A stretch of DNA of 64,000 nt from Ampullaceana balthica (taxonomy: Eukaryota; Mollusca; Gastropoda; Lymnaeidae): positions 337,001 to 401,000 of the forward strand of contig CALYLW010000288.1 of assembly GCA_944989445.1 (NCBI GenBank), read 5' to 3'. Positions 21,421 to 34,279 of this stretch are shown piece after piece. The notes beneath the pieces are model-generated. The model saw nothing but the letters and a program-made list of their open reading frames with translations. It did no database searches and was not told the origin of the DNA. The translations under genes were made by a program, and so were the position numbers. The stretch's first letter is position 1; the number at the start of each line of letters is the position of its first letter.

Positions 21421-22362
21421 TAATTTTAATTTCTTTATTTTATGGAATAAATAAAAATAATGAATAAAATTGCATACCTAATGGAATTCAAAATTGGCAC
21501 ACATAAATACAAAAGTAGCAATTCATGAAAATGTGCTCAACATAACAAATTTTTTTGCAATTGGAAAGAATAAGAAATTGGATAAGAAGAAAAGACTATT
21601 AATAGAGAACAACAAGTTGTAAAAAAGCAAAACAAAGTGGCCTTTGCGGTCTCGGAGAATAAAATACTATTGCAAATAAAGGCAATATTGTGAAACTGAT
21701 GCATTTGCTTGCAAAGTACGACCGAAAACTCAAAGAACATAGTTTGAAAAAGGGTAAAAATCGTGTCATCTGAAATTCAAACTGAGTTCATAGCAATTTT
21801 ATGAGATACAGTTAGTGAAAAATAATCTTTCTTTAGGAACAAGATACCAAATATTGTTCCATTGTATTCGATACATTTTCATATATTTTACATAAGGATC
21901 AAACAAGTCCAGGTATGTGATGTGTAAAGACTGAACATCAAAAAGTAGACTTTGTAGAATCTTTCAAAGATTTCATTAAATCAATATTGACATTAACTAC
22001 ATTACTGAAATGATTTTAAATTAATGATGATCTTTAAATAATGGACTGCAGAGGTTAACGTGTGTTAATACTTCTCCATGGCTGGAAAGTATACAGGAGT
22101 TCAAGAAAGACGCAATCAATTAATGGTCAATGTAAAATCTCGCTTTAAAAGTTCTTTAAACCTAATTTGTTTACATGAAACTCCAACTGAAATGAAATCT
22201 CTAACTATTTTAGTACACTAGAACATTGTTACGCATTCTTATTCATGTCCATACCCCGTTTGGAAATTTTAAATGCTTCTACAGGCAGGGAATTAAACAG
22301 ACTTCAGGATACAAAATAGTGAATATACCATGGAACCATTTTGAGGTTATTTTATATAGAAC

Positions 22363-23997
22363 AGGGTCGGGAAATTTTTTGTCTGAGAGAGCCATAAACA
22401 TCACACATTTTGAAAAGTAACTCTGCGAGAGAAAAATATATAATTATAATCGGCACCCTTCCGTCTCGCGAGACGATGGTGCATCACTGTTGAGTTGGGT
22501 TGCATTTCCTCGAGTGGCTGTGCAGTCCTATCCTTGAGCGACAGTCTTTACACCGGTTTTACACACGAATTCTGTGCTACCAAATGTTTTGGCCTTTCTC
22601 CTTGCTCTTCTTTCTGTAGCCCCTCCATCCTACGCTCCTCGGCTACTATGACGCCCTCTTTGACAACTGTGCGCCACGTAGATCGGTCTTCTGCCTTACA
22701 CTCCCAGTCGCTTGTGCGTATTCTGGCTGCTTTCATGTCCCTTTGGCAGACATCTTTAAATCGCAGACATAGGTGACCTGTCTTCCTCTTTCCCAATGTC
22801 AGTTCTCCATATAGCAGATCCTTGGGGATTCGGCCAGGGCTCATTCTTTTAACATGTCCTAGCCATCTTAGGCGTCTTTCACTAAGGATTGAGAACATGC
22901 TTTGGGTATTGGCACGCATTAGGAGCTCAGTATTAGGCACCTTGTCTTGCGATTTAATGCCTAGGATGCGTCGCAGGCATCTCAAGTGGAAGCTATTAAG
23001 CTTGCGCTCTTGGGATGTATAAGTGGTCCATGTCTCTCTCCCGTATAGCAGTGTACTAATGACGCAGGCTCTATAGACACACAGTTTGGTTTTCTCTGTT
23101 AACTTGGTGTTTTGCCAGACCCGTTTGCTTAATTTAGCCATTGCGGCAGCTGCCTTGCCAATTCTACTGTTTTTTTCCTCTTCAATGGACAATGTATTGG
23201 CTTCAATGGACAATGTATTGGAGACCTTGGAACCCAAGTAGGTGAAGCTGTCCACAACCTCCAAGTTTTCATTTTCGATATTGATGGTATAGGAGGAGGT
23301 TGTGTGTCTTGGGCCATGATTTTTGTCTTTTTCGAGCTGATTTGCAGACCAAATTCTTTGCAGGCATTGGAGAAGCTTGACACGAGTTGTTGCAAACCGA
23401 TTTCTGTGTGTGCTGTTAATGCCGCATCATCCGCATAAATATATAAGTTAGGGGCGAATCATGCTGGCCTTGTCTCGGACGCTTGCACCTCACGCTGTGT
23501 TTCTGGTTTGTTATTATTTGTCAAAACATTGGCAACATACTTTTAACCTAGGAATCGGATGAGCTTATGGACCTTGAAGAAAGTAAAGGATATTGTAAAG
23601 TCAATCCTTTTGCTTTTCCTTCCTTCTTCTGTGCCAGCCCCATATATCAAAGTTTAAGATATTTTTTATGATATGCACACGGCCTATCCTTTGAGCTGAA
23701 AAGTGTAAATAATCACTAGAAAGAAATAAGTAGACACCTTATCAATGGACATGTTTAGGGTGGTTAAATATCACATGTCTAAACTCGTGGATGCCTCTTT
23801 ACACAAATCCTCATCTACTTTTCACACAACGTCTGTTTTTAAAGGGATATATTATATCAAGGGACACCTGCTCCATTTATTAAAAAAGCTTATTTTTAAA
23901 GCGAATGAATATCTTAGTTTTAATGTAGTTAAATGTAAAAAAATCAGAGGCTCTTATGTCGCATGCGGCTCTTTTGAAATGTTTGCGGATCAGGAAA
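22363..23997 (+). mobile_element. Possible hAT-like element carrying a LINE insertion
   Basis: The left end CAGGGTCGGGAAATTTTTTG plus CTGAGAGAGCCATAAACA matches the reverse complement of the right end of the MITE at 58990-59330. A possible right end (GCATGCGGCTCTTTTGAAAT to GCGGATCAG) is near 23997. Clear 8-bp target duplications were not found, so the right boundary is uncertain. Confidence 0.35.
22445..23450 (-). pseudogene. RTE-like LINE reverse transcriptase, family C (5'-truncated)
   Basis: Minus strand, beginning at the catalytic box IYADDAALTAHTE (23400-23447). It runs through FSNACKEFGLQISSKKTKIM, a frame change near 23260, and SFTYLGSKVSNTLSIEA. Then come LLYGRETWTTYTSQERKLNS, LRRILGIKSQDKVPNTELLM, RRLRWLGHVKRMSPGRIPKD and LRFKDVCQRDMKA. 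The 3' end has CATCGTCTCGCGAGACGG, usual for this family. A 21-bp unit is duplicated in tandem at 23181-23222, adding seven residues (ANTLSIE). The frameshift and truncation make it non-functional. Copies of the same family lie at 56165-56320 and 57960-59680. Confidence 0.75.
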
Positions 23998-25061
23998 TAG
24001 CAACTCACTTAAAATGGTTTCTAATGCTTGAGCCAGAAGACGGACAAAGTAATATTTTGAATGCACTTTAAAACTTTATAAAACTCAATTTATCAGTTTT
24101 CTAGAACAATCTTGGTGACTTTGAAAGTTGTAATTTCAATGACACGATTCATTCTTTGCCGGTTGTCTTCATTTATTCATATTCTCTCCCCCGCCCCATT
24201 TGTTCCGTCAACTAATATTTGTAACATTTGTACAAATGAACACAATTTCCTAAACTATTTGCAAGCAGGAAATGCTTTATTTGGATACTGTTCGATCTAT
24301 GACTGTTCAGTTCAGTTCCCTGGGATTTTCCACCCTTTTGCCTGTTTAACACTACAACAGTACCTGCCAAATAGAAAACAAAATTAAATCCATTTGTTGT
24401 AATATGAGACCAAGGCGCAGTGAGGAAATTTCGCACACTAAGGACGGTCCACTAATCAAATTTTACTTACAAATTTTGATCGATAACCAAGGACAATTGC
24501 GTCACAATTGCGTCACGCACTATTTTATTTGGAGAACTCATAATTTATTTTTAGCTATGCATAAAGATTTTGAAAGTTGTGACAAGACCAAGTTTTGCTG
24601 GAAAATTATCAAAAAGCAGCACCCAAAAGGTATATTTTTGTAAAAAGTACATTTGCATTAGACTTTGTGAATGCAGTCAAATGGCTTGCAAATATAACTA
24701 AATTGAATAGAAATTTAAGGATTATTGATTTGATCGGATCACCATGTTTGTTTTTTTTTCAATAAAAAAAATAGTAAAAATAAAAGGTAACATGTACTTA
24801 GCCTATTGAGCTTTGGTTTAAATGTAAAAGGACAGAAATGTAAACTTGTAATTAAAGTATTTAAGACGCATTGGGAAGTTAATTGTTTTGCTACTTTTTT
24901 AAAATTGAAAAATTCCAAGGTCGTGGCAACATCACGTATTATTTATCATGTTTTAAGGTGTAGACCAGTGGTTCCCAAACTTTTTTGGCCAACCGCCCAC
25001 TTTCCAGAAAAAAATATTACTCAGCACCTCCCCTGTAAATGGTTTTCTTATTAATGTAACT

Positions 25062-25341
25062 TGTAGGCGTTCTCTCAATACAAAACCTTGTATACAATAA
25101 TCCTCTGAAAAATTGGTTTCAATAAAACAACTTTAATATTTATACTTTGTACAAAGAAATATAATTTGAGGTTATACAACGTGGAATCCTGAGGCACACA
25201 CATTCCGTCCTTCCACCACGGAACTTCTCTGACAACTACTTATCATAACGTCGAACCTTCTGCGTCATCTCTTCACTCCCTTTTACTCACGTGACCTTTC
25301 TGTCATCCAACACGCAAAACACTCGTGATTCACACGTGACA
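25062..25341 (-). repeat. Probable 3' LTR with polypurine tract
   Basis: On the minus strand a purine-rich tract GAAGGATGGGGGTGAA (25342-25357) is followed directly by TGTCACGTGTGAATCACG. The segment ends CGCCTACA, so it has TG...CA-type ends and is about 280 bp long. No second LTR was found on the other side, so the 5' LTR seems deleted. Confidence 0.5.
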
Positions 25342-25676
25342 TTCACCCCCATCCTTCAAAAAAAATGTTTATGAAATACAAAATTTTTGGTCTTAATAAA
25401 ATAAAATCAATCTATATATATATATTCAAATTTCAAATATTTATCATCAATGGACATTCATTGCCTTACACTCAACATCTAGACATAAAAATCAAGAGAA
25501 AAAAATCTGTAGGGCTTCAACAGTCTACCTGTACTGAAAAAATGAAACTGAAATTTTAAACACATCTGTAATTTTGTGTAATTAAAATACTTTTAACAAT
25601 CAATATTATTAAAATTAAATAATAATATAGTGGAATTCAAACACTGTTCCTTGTCTATTGTTCAGCGAATACAAAA

Positions 25677-25830
25677 TGAATATTATTACAGTCTCTGGTT
25701 GTATCATTTATAAATTCACAGACAATAAAAAATTAATATTAATACAGTCTCTGGTTTTATTATTGAGGAATTCACAGACTAATATTAATACAGTCTCTGG
25801 TTTTATCACTTAGGAATTCACAGAATGTCT
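25677..25830. repeat. Three short tandem repeats
   Basis: ACAGTCTCTGGTT(G/T)TAT...GAATTCACAGA occurs three times in about 150 bp, lying between the RNase H remnant and the LTR. Confidence 0.6.
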
Positions 25831-25837
25831 TTATTTA

Positions 25838-27262
25838 TTGTCATTCTACTTAATATGCCTGCAACCACAATGTCCTTTCCCTTCACAGGTTTAATGTCAA
25901 ATTTGTAGTCGGCTAATAGCACAGCCTAGTTCAAAGAAAGTCATTCTTCAGCTGACGAGTATGAATTCAATCAGATGGGCTTTGAATGTTTCTTCAGACT
26001 GTTAAATGTTCAATAATTCACCAACCACGACCACGATTATGTCCATTCACAATATCAATTCCAGCATCTTGAATAAGTCGCTTAGCTTTTGAGATGTCAT
26101 TTTTGCTTCCAGATAAGTCAATAGAATTTCGACCAGATGAGTCCCTGTCAGTAGAAAGCTTTATCTGAAAATCAATGTCTTTATATATGTCTTTATTCTG
26201 CTTAATACACAACCAATTGTTCTTCCTACTTCAGATGATTCTACACGAATGGTTTCAGATTCACTAGTACCATCTTTATCTCTGCTACTATGGCCTTCAT
26301 CCCTTTTGCCATATACATTATTGTCATTAGTGGCTAAAGTGTCACACGTTTTTGTTACTGCTCGATTCATCTTTATTCTATTTCTATCATTCATGTTTTG
26401 GTTTTCATTCTTTCTCCATGGTTGATCAAAACTTCTTATTCTGTTATCAAAATATATCTGCCTCTCCATGATCTTCTACCTTTGCTTTCAAAATGACCTT
26501 GTCTTGATCTTTCTTCCGTTTTCTTTCTTATAGGACTGCCATTAGGTGACACCCTATTTGGTTGTCCTTTATTGTGGTAACACTGCTTCGCCATATGTCC
26601 TGGCTTGTTACAGTAACAGCAAATAGTTTGTCTGTTGCCTTGGTTTGGCAGGCCATGGTTTCTCATTTCTTGTCTTTTTTCTTGGTTTTTAATTTGTATT
26701 GCTGAAAACATATCTTGTCTCTTATCCATTTCCACATTCGGATGAGAGTCTTTGAATGTTCGTAATGTATTTGTTAGCTCTGCTTGAGTACGAACTTTCT
26801 TATCAGTTAAATATGTGAAAGAGTTGGTGTTGCATTTTCTAAAAATTTGTCAATTAACACCATGGTTAGCATGGCCTTTGGATTGCTCGTATCTATTGCT
26901 GTAAGTTCCAGCCATTTTGTTAATTTAACTTGTGCTTCATGCACTATGATCTGTGGATCTTTGTCCATCTTGATTCTCATTTCATGAAGTTATTTTCTAT
27001 AATCATTTTCTGACTTTCCGAAATGACATAGAAGTGCCCTTTTGACATTCTTATATATGGTTTTGTCTTCTTTTGCTATATTGTTGTAAGCTTGAAATGC
27101 TTCTCCAGTTAGTTGAGTCATCAATTGTACTGGCCAATCTTCTTCGTTATAACCTTTCATGTAATCATGACCATTATGGATTCAAAATAATCCAGATAAA
27201 CATCCATTTTTTCTTTCTGGCTATCATATTTTCTAACTTTGATAGTGTCCTTCGGTGCTGAA
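25838..27262 (-). pseudogene. Decayed LTR-retrotransposon Gag/Pol with KH-like segment
   Basis: Minus-strand pieces in order: Gag capsid-like region (VRKYDSQKEKMDVYLDYFES near 27230, DWPVQLMTQLTGEAFQAYNN at about 27100, then KNVKRALLCHF); a CCHC zinc knuckle CCYCNKPGHMAKQC at about 26600; and a basic Arg/Asn-rich linker. A KH-like segment follows (SSEVGRTIG, then IKLSTDRDSSGRNSIDLSGS and KAKRLIQDAG) at 26030-26240. A Ty3/gypsy-type RNase H end (ADYKFDIKPVKGKDIVVAG, then ILSRM) is at 25850-25925. Protease, RT and integrase are missing. Stops and frameshifts are frequent. Whether the KH-like part belongs to the element or was captured from a host gene is unknown. Confidence 0.6.
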
Positions 27263-28470
27263 AAACAATTTTTTTAAAGAAAAATTATACCTTATGAACG
27301 GAATACATAAATCATTTATGTCTAAATCTTTTCTTACTTTTTTATGCTTTCACCGCCCCCTTACAGTTATTTACCCCCCCCACCCCCCAAATTGACCCAT
27401 GGCCTTCACCGCCCCCCTGGATCGCTTCATGCGCCCACAAGGGGGCGATAGCGCCCACTTTGGGAATCGCTGGTGTAGACAGACTGCAGCTCAACTCACG
27501 AAGTCAACGGAAGGACAAGGATAAAAGAAGTTGCTAAACAAGCGATTGAACATGCTGCGATATTTGCATTTGTTGTTCTGGCAGACAAAGCAAATTTCAG
27601 TTTATAATTCCCTCCAGACTACAAATATCAACATCGTGATTTTGAAATAAAATTGAGAGGAACTATTTCAAGAATTTTAATTGTTAATGATATTGTTATT
27701 TTACTTCACTTGTTAATTTCTGATTCCTCAAGAAACAAACACTAAAGATAAAAATATAACAATGTAAAGAAAAACAAATTACTAAATTTATTTATTTTTC
27801 CGAGGCCGTGGAGTGTTTAATACTTCATTCCTTGTTATAAACATTGCACAGTCACTAATGTCAGTGATGAAATAGCCAATGAATCACAATGAGCAAGATT
27901 TTTTTTGTGTGCCTTTTTTTGTTTTGTTTTTTTGCGGCACCATTTAAAGACAAAATTTGAAAACAGCAGATATTTGTACAACCATCATTTTAAAATATCT
28001 ATTTTCATTTACTTGAATAATAGAATTACTCTAAAGCTAACATAAAATAAATGATGAAAGCATAGAACAATTTTTGCTTTATGAAATGAACGTTTATAAA
28101 AGTAAATTAAAAAAAAACAACAAGAAAAACAACCTGGTAAATTTTTTAAAAGTTAAAATACGACAATGTATGTAAGTTACAGGAAACCTTTTCATTAGCA
28201 AAATGAAGAAACTATACATTTTGGTAAGGCAAACACAACTATTGTTAAAAAACCACGTCTTATTTCTATGTCTCCATTACATTGAAATGAGTATTTAATC
28301 GGTTGAGAAGCACTTTTAAGCCACAGCCCAGATTTGAGAAATATAATAACATTTTCCTAGAACTAGAGACCCTTTATTGTTCAACGATCCTTAAACAAGA
28401 CCAGGGGGGGGGATCACTGAAATAGTTATAGAAATAAAGGCACACGTTTAGCATTACATGAGCTATGGAA

Positions 28471-28738
28471 CATCTTATCTTCTTATCTATACAGACGCTC
28501 CTTCTATGCAGAAGATAGTTGCGTCCACAGAGCATGACAGATGATCTGTTGGCAAATGATGCAGCTTTCACAGGCCACGGCGTTGTGGGTTCCACGCATT
28601 ACCCAGCCGCCTAACACTAAGGTACCCATTCGGAGCGGGGTGACTCAGGGACGCCCTAGGCCCCGGGAACAAACCCTTGCCTTCACACGGATTCGAACGC
28701 GTGACGACAGTCCAGTGCGCTGCCACTCGACCACCGCG
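28471..28738 (-). mobile_element. tRNA-derived SINE
   Basis: Reverse orientation: box A complement CCACTCGACCACCG near 28723-28736 and box B complement GGATTCGAACGCG near 28689. The body matches 44717-45000 (ACCCAGCCGCCTAACACTA, GCGTCCACAGAGCATGACAG). The tail is CTTATC-rich on the left. Confidence 0.75.
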
Positions 28739-28749
28739 TGCATGAAGTT

Positions 28750-31700
28750 ATGAGGTCTTAAGTCCAGAATATACAAGTTATTAAAATCAAATCATGAGCC
28801 CTTGGTTTAAGTCATTCTGGTCAACCACAGAGAGACTTTTAGTGGATGTCGTATTTGGAATTTGTTACGTTTCTCTATGGCGTATGACGGCTTAGCGAAA
28901 CATGAATAATTCCAGAAACACATGAGAAAGCGAGGTTTCTCCACTTCCATTTCATTGCTCGTAGCCAGTTTCAAGGATTTGATAGCAACACCATGAATTT
29001 AAAAGATATAAATTATTAGATCGAATAGTTTAGTATACAAAAATTAACATAAATTTGGTTTTTCTTGAAAGTGAAAGAAGAAGCGTTAAAAAGAAGACAG
29101 ATAAATAAAATATTTAAAATAGATCCTTAAAGAAATAAAAAGTGGAAGATATATTAACACATTGAGCCAAGTTAAGACTAAAGTACCATCTAGATTTCTT
29201 CTTCAAGTATTAAAAAAAAGTGTTTTAACATATCATGAGTACTTTTGCCATTCCCCGTTAAGCGGTGGGCTGACGTACGTAAACAGATTACATCTGAAAA
29301 TATGAACCGAAACCGGTTCATAGGAATGCTTGGTGCACTATAACTCTTGTAATATCTGCAAACTTTGCCAGGGTGATCAACACACACAGTCATCGACATT
29401 CAGAATGGAATTAAAATATATAATAGAAAGCGAGGGCAATCAACGTGTGCTAAATGCATTGGTCAAAATTTTGGGTAATTCATATATACACAAAACTTTA
29501 TCTTTAAAAAATCTCACTGAGTTGCAAAGTCATACTTCATAACGGCAGATTCCATTATTAACTTTATGAATTTTCATATAACTTTTTGAAAACAGCTCTG
29601 CAATAATTTTTAAGGTAAAGTGTGCTCAATTGTTCACGTTTATGTCAACACACAGATCTACCGCACCACTAGTTCAAACTAAACTTAATATAACACGAGT
29701 TTTCAGCTAGGTTGAAAACAGTGCAAGTATTTTAACATTAGTGATCAGTAACTTCAGTAACACTACTCGCTGAATCGTAACTCTGTAATAATAATACCTC
29801 GTATGTCAAGGGTGACGTTTGAACTTGTTTTCTGCCACAAAATGCTTTGTTTAAACTTTAATTAGGAGCATCAAAAATCCATTTTTATAATTAAACACTT
29901 ATTCCTTTCCTTAATTAGGAAGAAATTGAAAAAATAGGCTGAAAAAGGATTGAAGGAAGCGATAACCATTTGCTCATTACGCATTTCTTGCTAATACCGG
30001 AATAAGTGGCCCTGTGGGCTGATGAAGCGCATACAATAACAGGAATTTTTGCTGTTACCTTGGCTCAAATGTCCTCGACGCCCCCCCTCCCACCGTTTGT
30101 TTTTCTCCTCCGAGAACATCCGGTGCCAATAATTAAATCTTGTAAAAGTCTAGAATTTGTTCTGGCTATAACACAAAAGTACACCAGCTTTGCACTGAGT
30201 AAAAAGATGTATATTTTAGTGACATGGTAATATTTCTGGAGCATTATGAGAGGAGAAATAAATTTTAAAATTATTACAATGCCTTTTTACGGAAGACAAA
30301 ATACATAAATAAATAAATGTTTATACTGTGTAAGGGTGAACAGCTACCAAAATAGTTTGGGGCAACAAAAATTTTAAAAAAAAATTAAAAAAAACAAACA
30401 AACATTCAAACACTGCATTTTCAATAATTAAATGATGAAAAATTGAGACTCTGAATTGGCTGGTTTTTCTGGAACATGTTCCATAACAATTATTTATTTG
30501 ATGAAAAATTACCATCATATAGCATTAACAAATTCCCCTTTATTATTAATAATTTGTACACAATGTAATTGTAATGGTTTGAGTAATTATTGACATTCAT
30601 TCACGATCGTGACCCTGACCCAAAATATACAAAGCACAAGACAGCCAGACATAAAAATAAGTATTAAAAAAATTGATTTAAACTAAATGAAAATTTTACT
30701 TGCACCAAATATTATAGCTTGAAAAAGTAGTGCAATTCTGACTTAATCATAATATGTTTTCCCAATACAAATAAATGTTGTCAACAAAAATGTCAATACA
30801 GCATCTGTCAGCATATGGAGAGACTCAATAAGTAAAATCTAGGTAGTATTACTATTACGGGCCTGAAATTAAAATTCATTTTAATTCTATTTGCTACAGA
30901 TTTTCTAAAAATAAATAAAAGGATCAGATTTAAGCACCATGAAAGCTCTGTCTGACTACAAACCATTATATACACCGAGGCTAACTCTTGATCACATTAT
31001 AATTTTAAGTTACATGTCCTTTGTTTTCATAGAAATCTCAACAATCTGATCTGCCATTCATTTTTAATCCATTGTCCTTAAAATATTCTTTGTTTGGTGT
31101 AATACTTGTATAACTCAAAAACAATATTCTCAAAAGTAATGCAATGTATACAATTCACATGAAATAATAGTTGTACTTGATAACAAAGTTTAAAAATTGA
31201 ACATAAAGGTTCAGTGAACAGAGACTAAATGCATCTAACAACTGAAACATTCGATAAAAACAGAATTTTTTGTGTATAAGGCCCATACCCAAATTTTAAC
31301 TATTCATTTGCCTTTTATAAAAAAATATTACATAAATGCATCAACTTTTTTTTGCTGTGATCAGACATTTTAATGATAACTGAAATTAAGTGGTAAAAAT
31401 AAATCTATCAACATTAGCCATTCTCAAATTTATGAAGTTTGCCAGTAGGAAAACTCTTGAAATTCCATCACAGACTGATGCCAAATTGATTTATTGTAAT
31501 TTCCTGTAAGTTGACTTTAATATTCATGTTGTCCACACCAGTAAGGATGAGGCCCGATGACCTGTGCTGGTCAATGGACCACAACATTTTTTTTTGCTCT
31601 AAAAAAGAGCACCTGCACATCTTCAGGATTACAAATTCAGATAGAAAACAAAGTCTTAAATAAAGCAGACACATGGACCAAATAAATACGATGAATTTGA

Positions 31701-33200
31701 ACATTTCCAGATGTGGATGTCTGGAAATCACCAGAACAAAACAAATTTGTCATTTGTTATGATTCTGCATTTTACTCATCTAACTGCTTTCTTTTCTACA
31801 TTATGTATGTCAAAATTACTCTGTCATTGATCATTTTGCAATGTTTCTTCAAGAAGTATAAGGTAATAAAACACTGTCTGTGTTTCCACAGCCCCACAAG
31901 TCTCATGACAAATAAGCATACTTTTACTTTATTATAACTTTTCAGTGATTGAATTTTTGTTTGAAGGCATTGCAAAGTTAAACAGGTAAAATATACAAAT
32001 GTGTAGTATTCATAAAACACTTGGGGGAGAAAATCTGCAATGAATATACACTGTATAATACAGTAATTTCCATAAACCATGTAACTCTTTGTTATAAATA
32101 TTACAAATATAACAAAAGGTATAGTGTCATACTCTACAAGAATTAAAGTAAACAAAATGAACAAAGAAACATTCATTTATTTTAGAAAGACAACATAAAT
32201 TGTTTCTGCCTTAAGAGGGGATTAGACGATTGAATGGCTTGTTCAAGGCGGTCTGTTGAGTCATAGTTTTTCCTTTATCATAGTCATTTTAGTTATCCAT
32301 TGTAACAGACATATTTGGCTTAAAATATATCTGCTGAGAAGTTTCAAACAGTAGCTAAACATGTAACCATTCAATGCATTAAAACTGAGCTGGAACAGAC
32401 ATGTATTCTCATTCAAACAGGTACAGCTAAAATACAATAACATTAAATCCATTTATTCTTGATAATAGTCCTTTTAACCTGATCAATATACAAATCAATA
32501 TGTTTATTTGAAATTATATTTTTTTGACTAGTAAACTTTATGCAACGATGCTGAACACAATTAATTGTTACCAGATTGTGGGTTTAGTAAAGCAATATAT
32601 CTGCTCATATATGTATCATCTTGTAAGTGCTCATATATGTATCATCTTGTAAATTAGTCCCCTAACTATTTGAATTTTCTTAAAAATATACACTCATACT
32701 CTTATCGTGCACTAGAATTTTATATATTTTTTAAATAAAGAAAAAATATAAACAAAAACCAGGAAAGAAACTTGTTCCCCTAAAATATACAAAACCCAAC
32801 AAAACAACTACAAAAAGGATGTGAGAACTAAATGTGTGTATTCTGTTTACAAAAAAAAATAATTTTTAATTTAAATTTCAACTTATAAACAATTCATTTA
32901 TCAAACAGATTGTAAGTGATTACAAAAGTAAGTACAAATGCACTTGAATCTGTATTGAAAATCTGATATGAACTCATAATTTTATCCACAGTCCAATGTT
33001 ATTTTCAGTACAATGTTATTAAAAATTCAAATGATATTTATAGTTTCATTAACTCTCAAAGGACGTAACATTGACTTTTTGATCACGGCTGGTCGACAGT
33101 TTATTTAAAAAAAAATTTTTTCCACCTTTTTACATTCTAATGTTATTTTTAAAATTTATGCCTAAATAATTGATTAAAATTAGGAAAAAAATACGATTTC
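28750..33200. other. Long AT-rich stretch without recognised genes
   Basis: Short frames only, none with recognisable motifs or splice-consistent extension. Short tandem repeats occur (ATATATGTATCATCTTGTAA twice at 32607-32652). It may contain introns or untranslated sequence of the candidate gene at 33902. Confidence 0.4.
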
Positions 33201-33901
33201 AGACAAGAATTTTTAATTTAAACTTACAATTTTTTTTAGCCCGACCCTCGTGTTTTTGGTTTACTGGAACCCTATTTTCGTTCGCCATTGTGAAATTCTT
33301 GCTAATTTTACTGAGACAAGTCAGATGCAATTTTTAAAAATTATAGCAAAAGATTCATCATTTAGCGAAGAAATCAGAAATCGCTAATATTCCTAGCTGA
33401 CAAGTTATTTCTATTGAATGGAATAAAAACAAAGTATTAGTACGGAGAATTTATTTATTTTCATCAATGGACATGTTCACTATCGAAGGTATGTTTTTTC
33501 CTTTGTTACAAAGTTCTCCCACATCGCCAATTTTTTTACAAATAAAATTGATTTTACTAAATCTATTAATATATTAAGTAGCAATGAGACATCTATAAAT
33601 CAAGGAAATTCATTTAAGCACGTATATTGGTCTTTCTTTTTATTTTATATGAAGTATGTGTTTTATTATTTTTTCCCCAAGTCTATAATAAATTACATTT
33701 GACTTTGTTTACCCTGGTTACACTGTAAGGTGGCATCAGTATTTTACAATTTACTTCACATTCTGCTTGATAATAAGCTTATAAGCATTCTAGATTTTCT
33801 TCAGAATTGAATAGTGTATTTTAATTAATTATGTTAAATTTTTAAATTGCTTTTTACAAGCCTATTTGTAATGTTTTTCCTAATATTTTATGGCTCTGTA
33901 G

Positions 33902-34279
33902 ATTGGGACCTTAGACCACCCCAAGCATTTTCCTGATTACAGGTCTAAACAACCACCCATTGCCCATGTCCCTGAGTCAACTTATGGTGTCCCTTTTGCT
34001 GAATCAACCATCAGAGATGAGGGGAAGAAATATAGACTTCTCTTTCATGTTTCAAGTTGCTATTCCGACTATTCCGAATTTACAGACTTACTGCTGGAGA
34101 CTCTTCGAAGCCATGCTTATATAATTGTTGCTACCAAGCCTAAGTCAACAATGTTAAGAAACTCATTTCATCTTATCATGGACATGCTAAGGAACATGGG
34201 ACTTGTGCAATTAGATAATGGAATGAAATATTATTATTCAAAGGATTATGTGCAAGACGGTTATAATTTTAGACTTTAA
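33902..34279 (+). CDS. Possible terminal coding exon, unrecognised protein
   Basis: After a TTTATGGCTCTGTAG acceptor the frame is open for about 125 codons to TAA at 34277. It reads IGTLDHPKHFPDYRSKQPPI, TYGVPFAESTIRDEGKKYRL, then CYSDYSEFTDLLLETLRSHA and YYYSKDYVQDGYNFRL. Composition is balanced and the frame stays open in very AT-rich DNA, which supports coding. I do not recognise the family. A plausible upstream donor (GAAG, then GTATGT, at 33490) follows ATGGACATGTTCACTATC. Joining these puts the exon out of frame, so the 5' part is unresolved. AATAAA signals lie at 34743 and 34794. The transcript would converge with UBAP1. A pseudogene is possible. Confidence 0.45.
   Translation: MGTLDHPKHFPDYRSKQPPIAHVPESTYGVPFAESTIRDEGKKYRLLFHVSSCYSDYSEFTDLLLETLRSHAYIIVATKPKSTMLRNSFHLIMDMLRNMGLVQLDNGMKYYYSKDYVQDGYNFRL

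Larger units (their letters stand above)
24966..27472. mobile_element. hAT-type element with 8-bp target duplication, holding a decayed LTR retrotransposon
   Basis: Exact 8-bp direct repeat GTGTAGAC at 24958-24965 and 27473-27480. Inside it the ends CAGTGGTTCCCAAACT and (reverse complement of right) CAGCGATTCCCAAAGT are imperfect inverted repeats. Both features are standard for hAT transposons. No hAT transposase is seen. Most of the interior is a minus-strand LTR retroelement with Gag-like, KH-like and RNase H remnants. Confidence 0.75.

Noticed and set aside
28685..28738. tRNA gene on the minus strand
   Set aside because: Same SINE family as 44717-45000.
29190..32452. Several 60-126 codon frames
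   Set aside because: Hydrophobic, low-complexity translations of AT-rich DNA without splice support or motifs.
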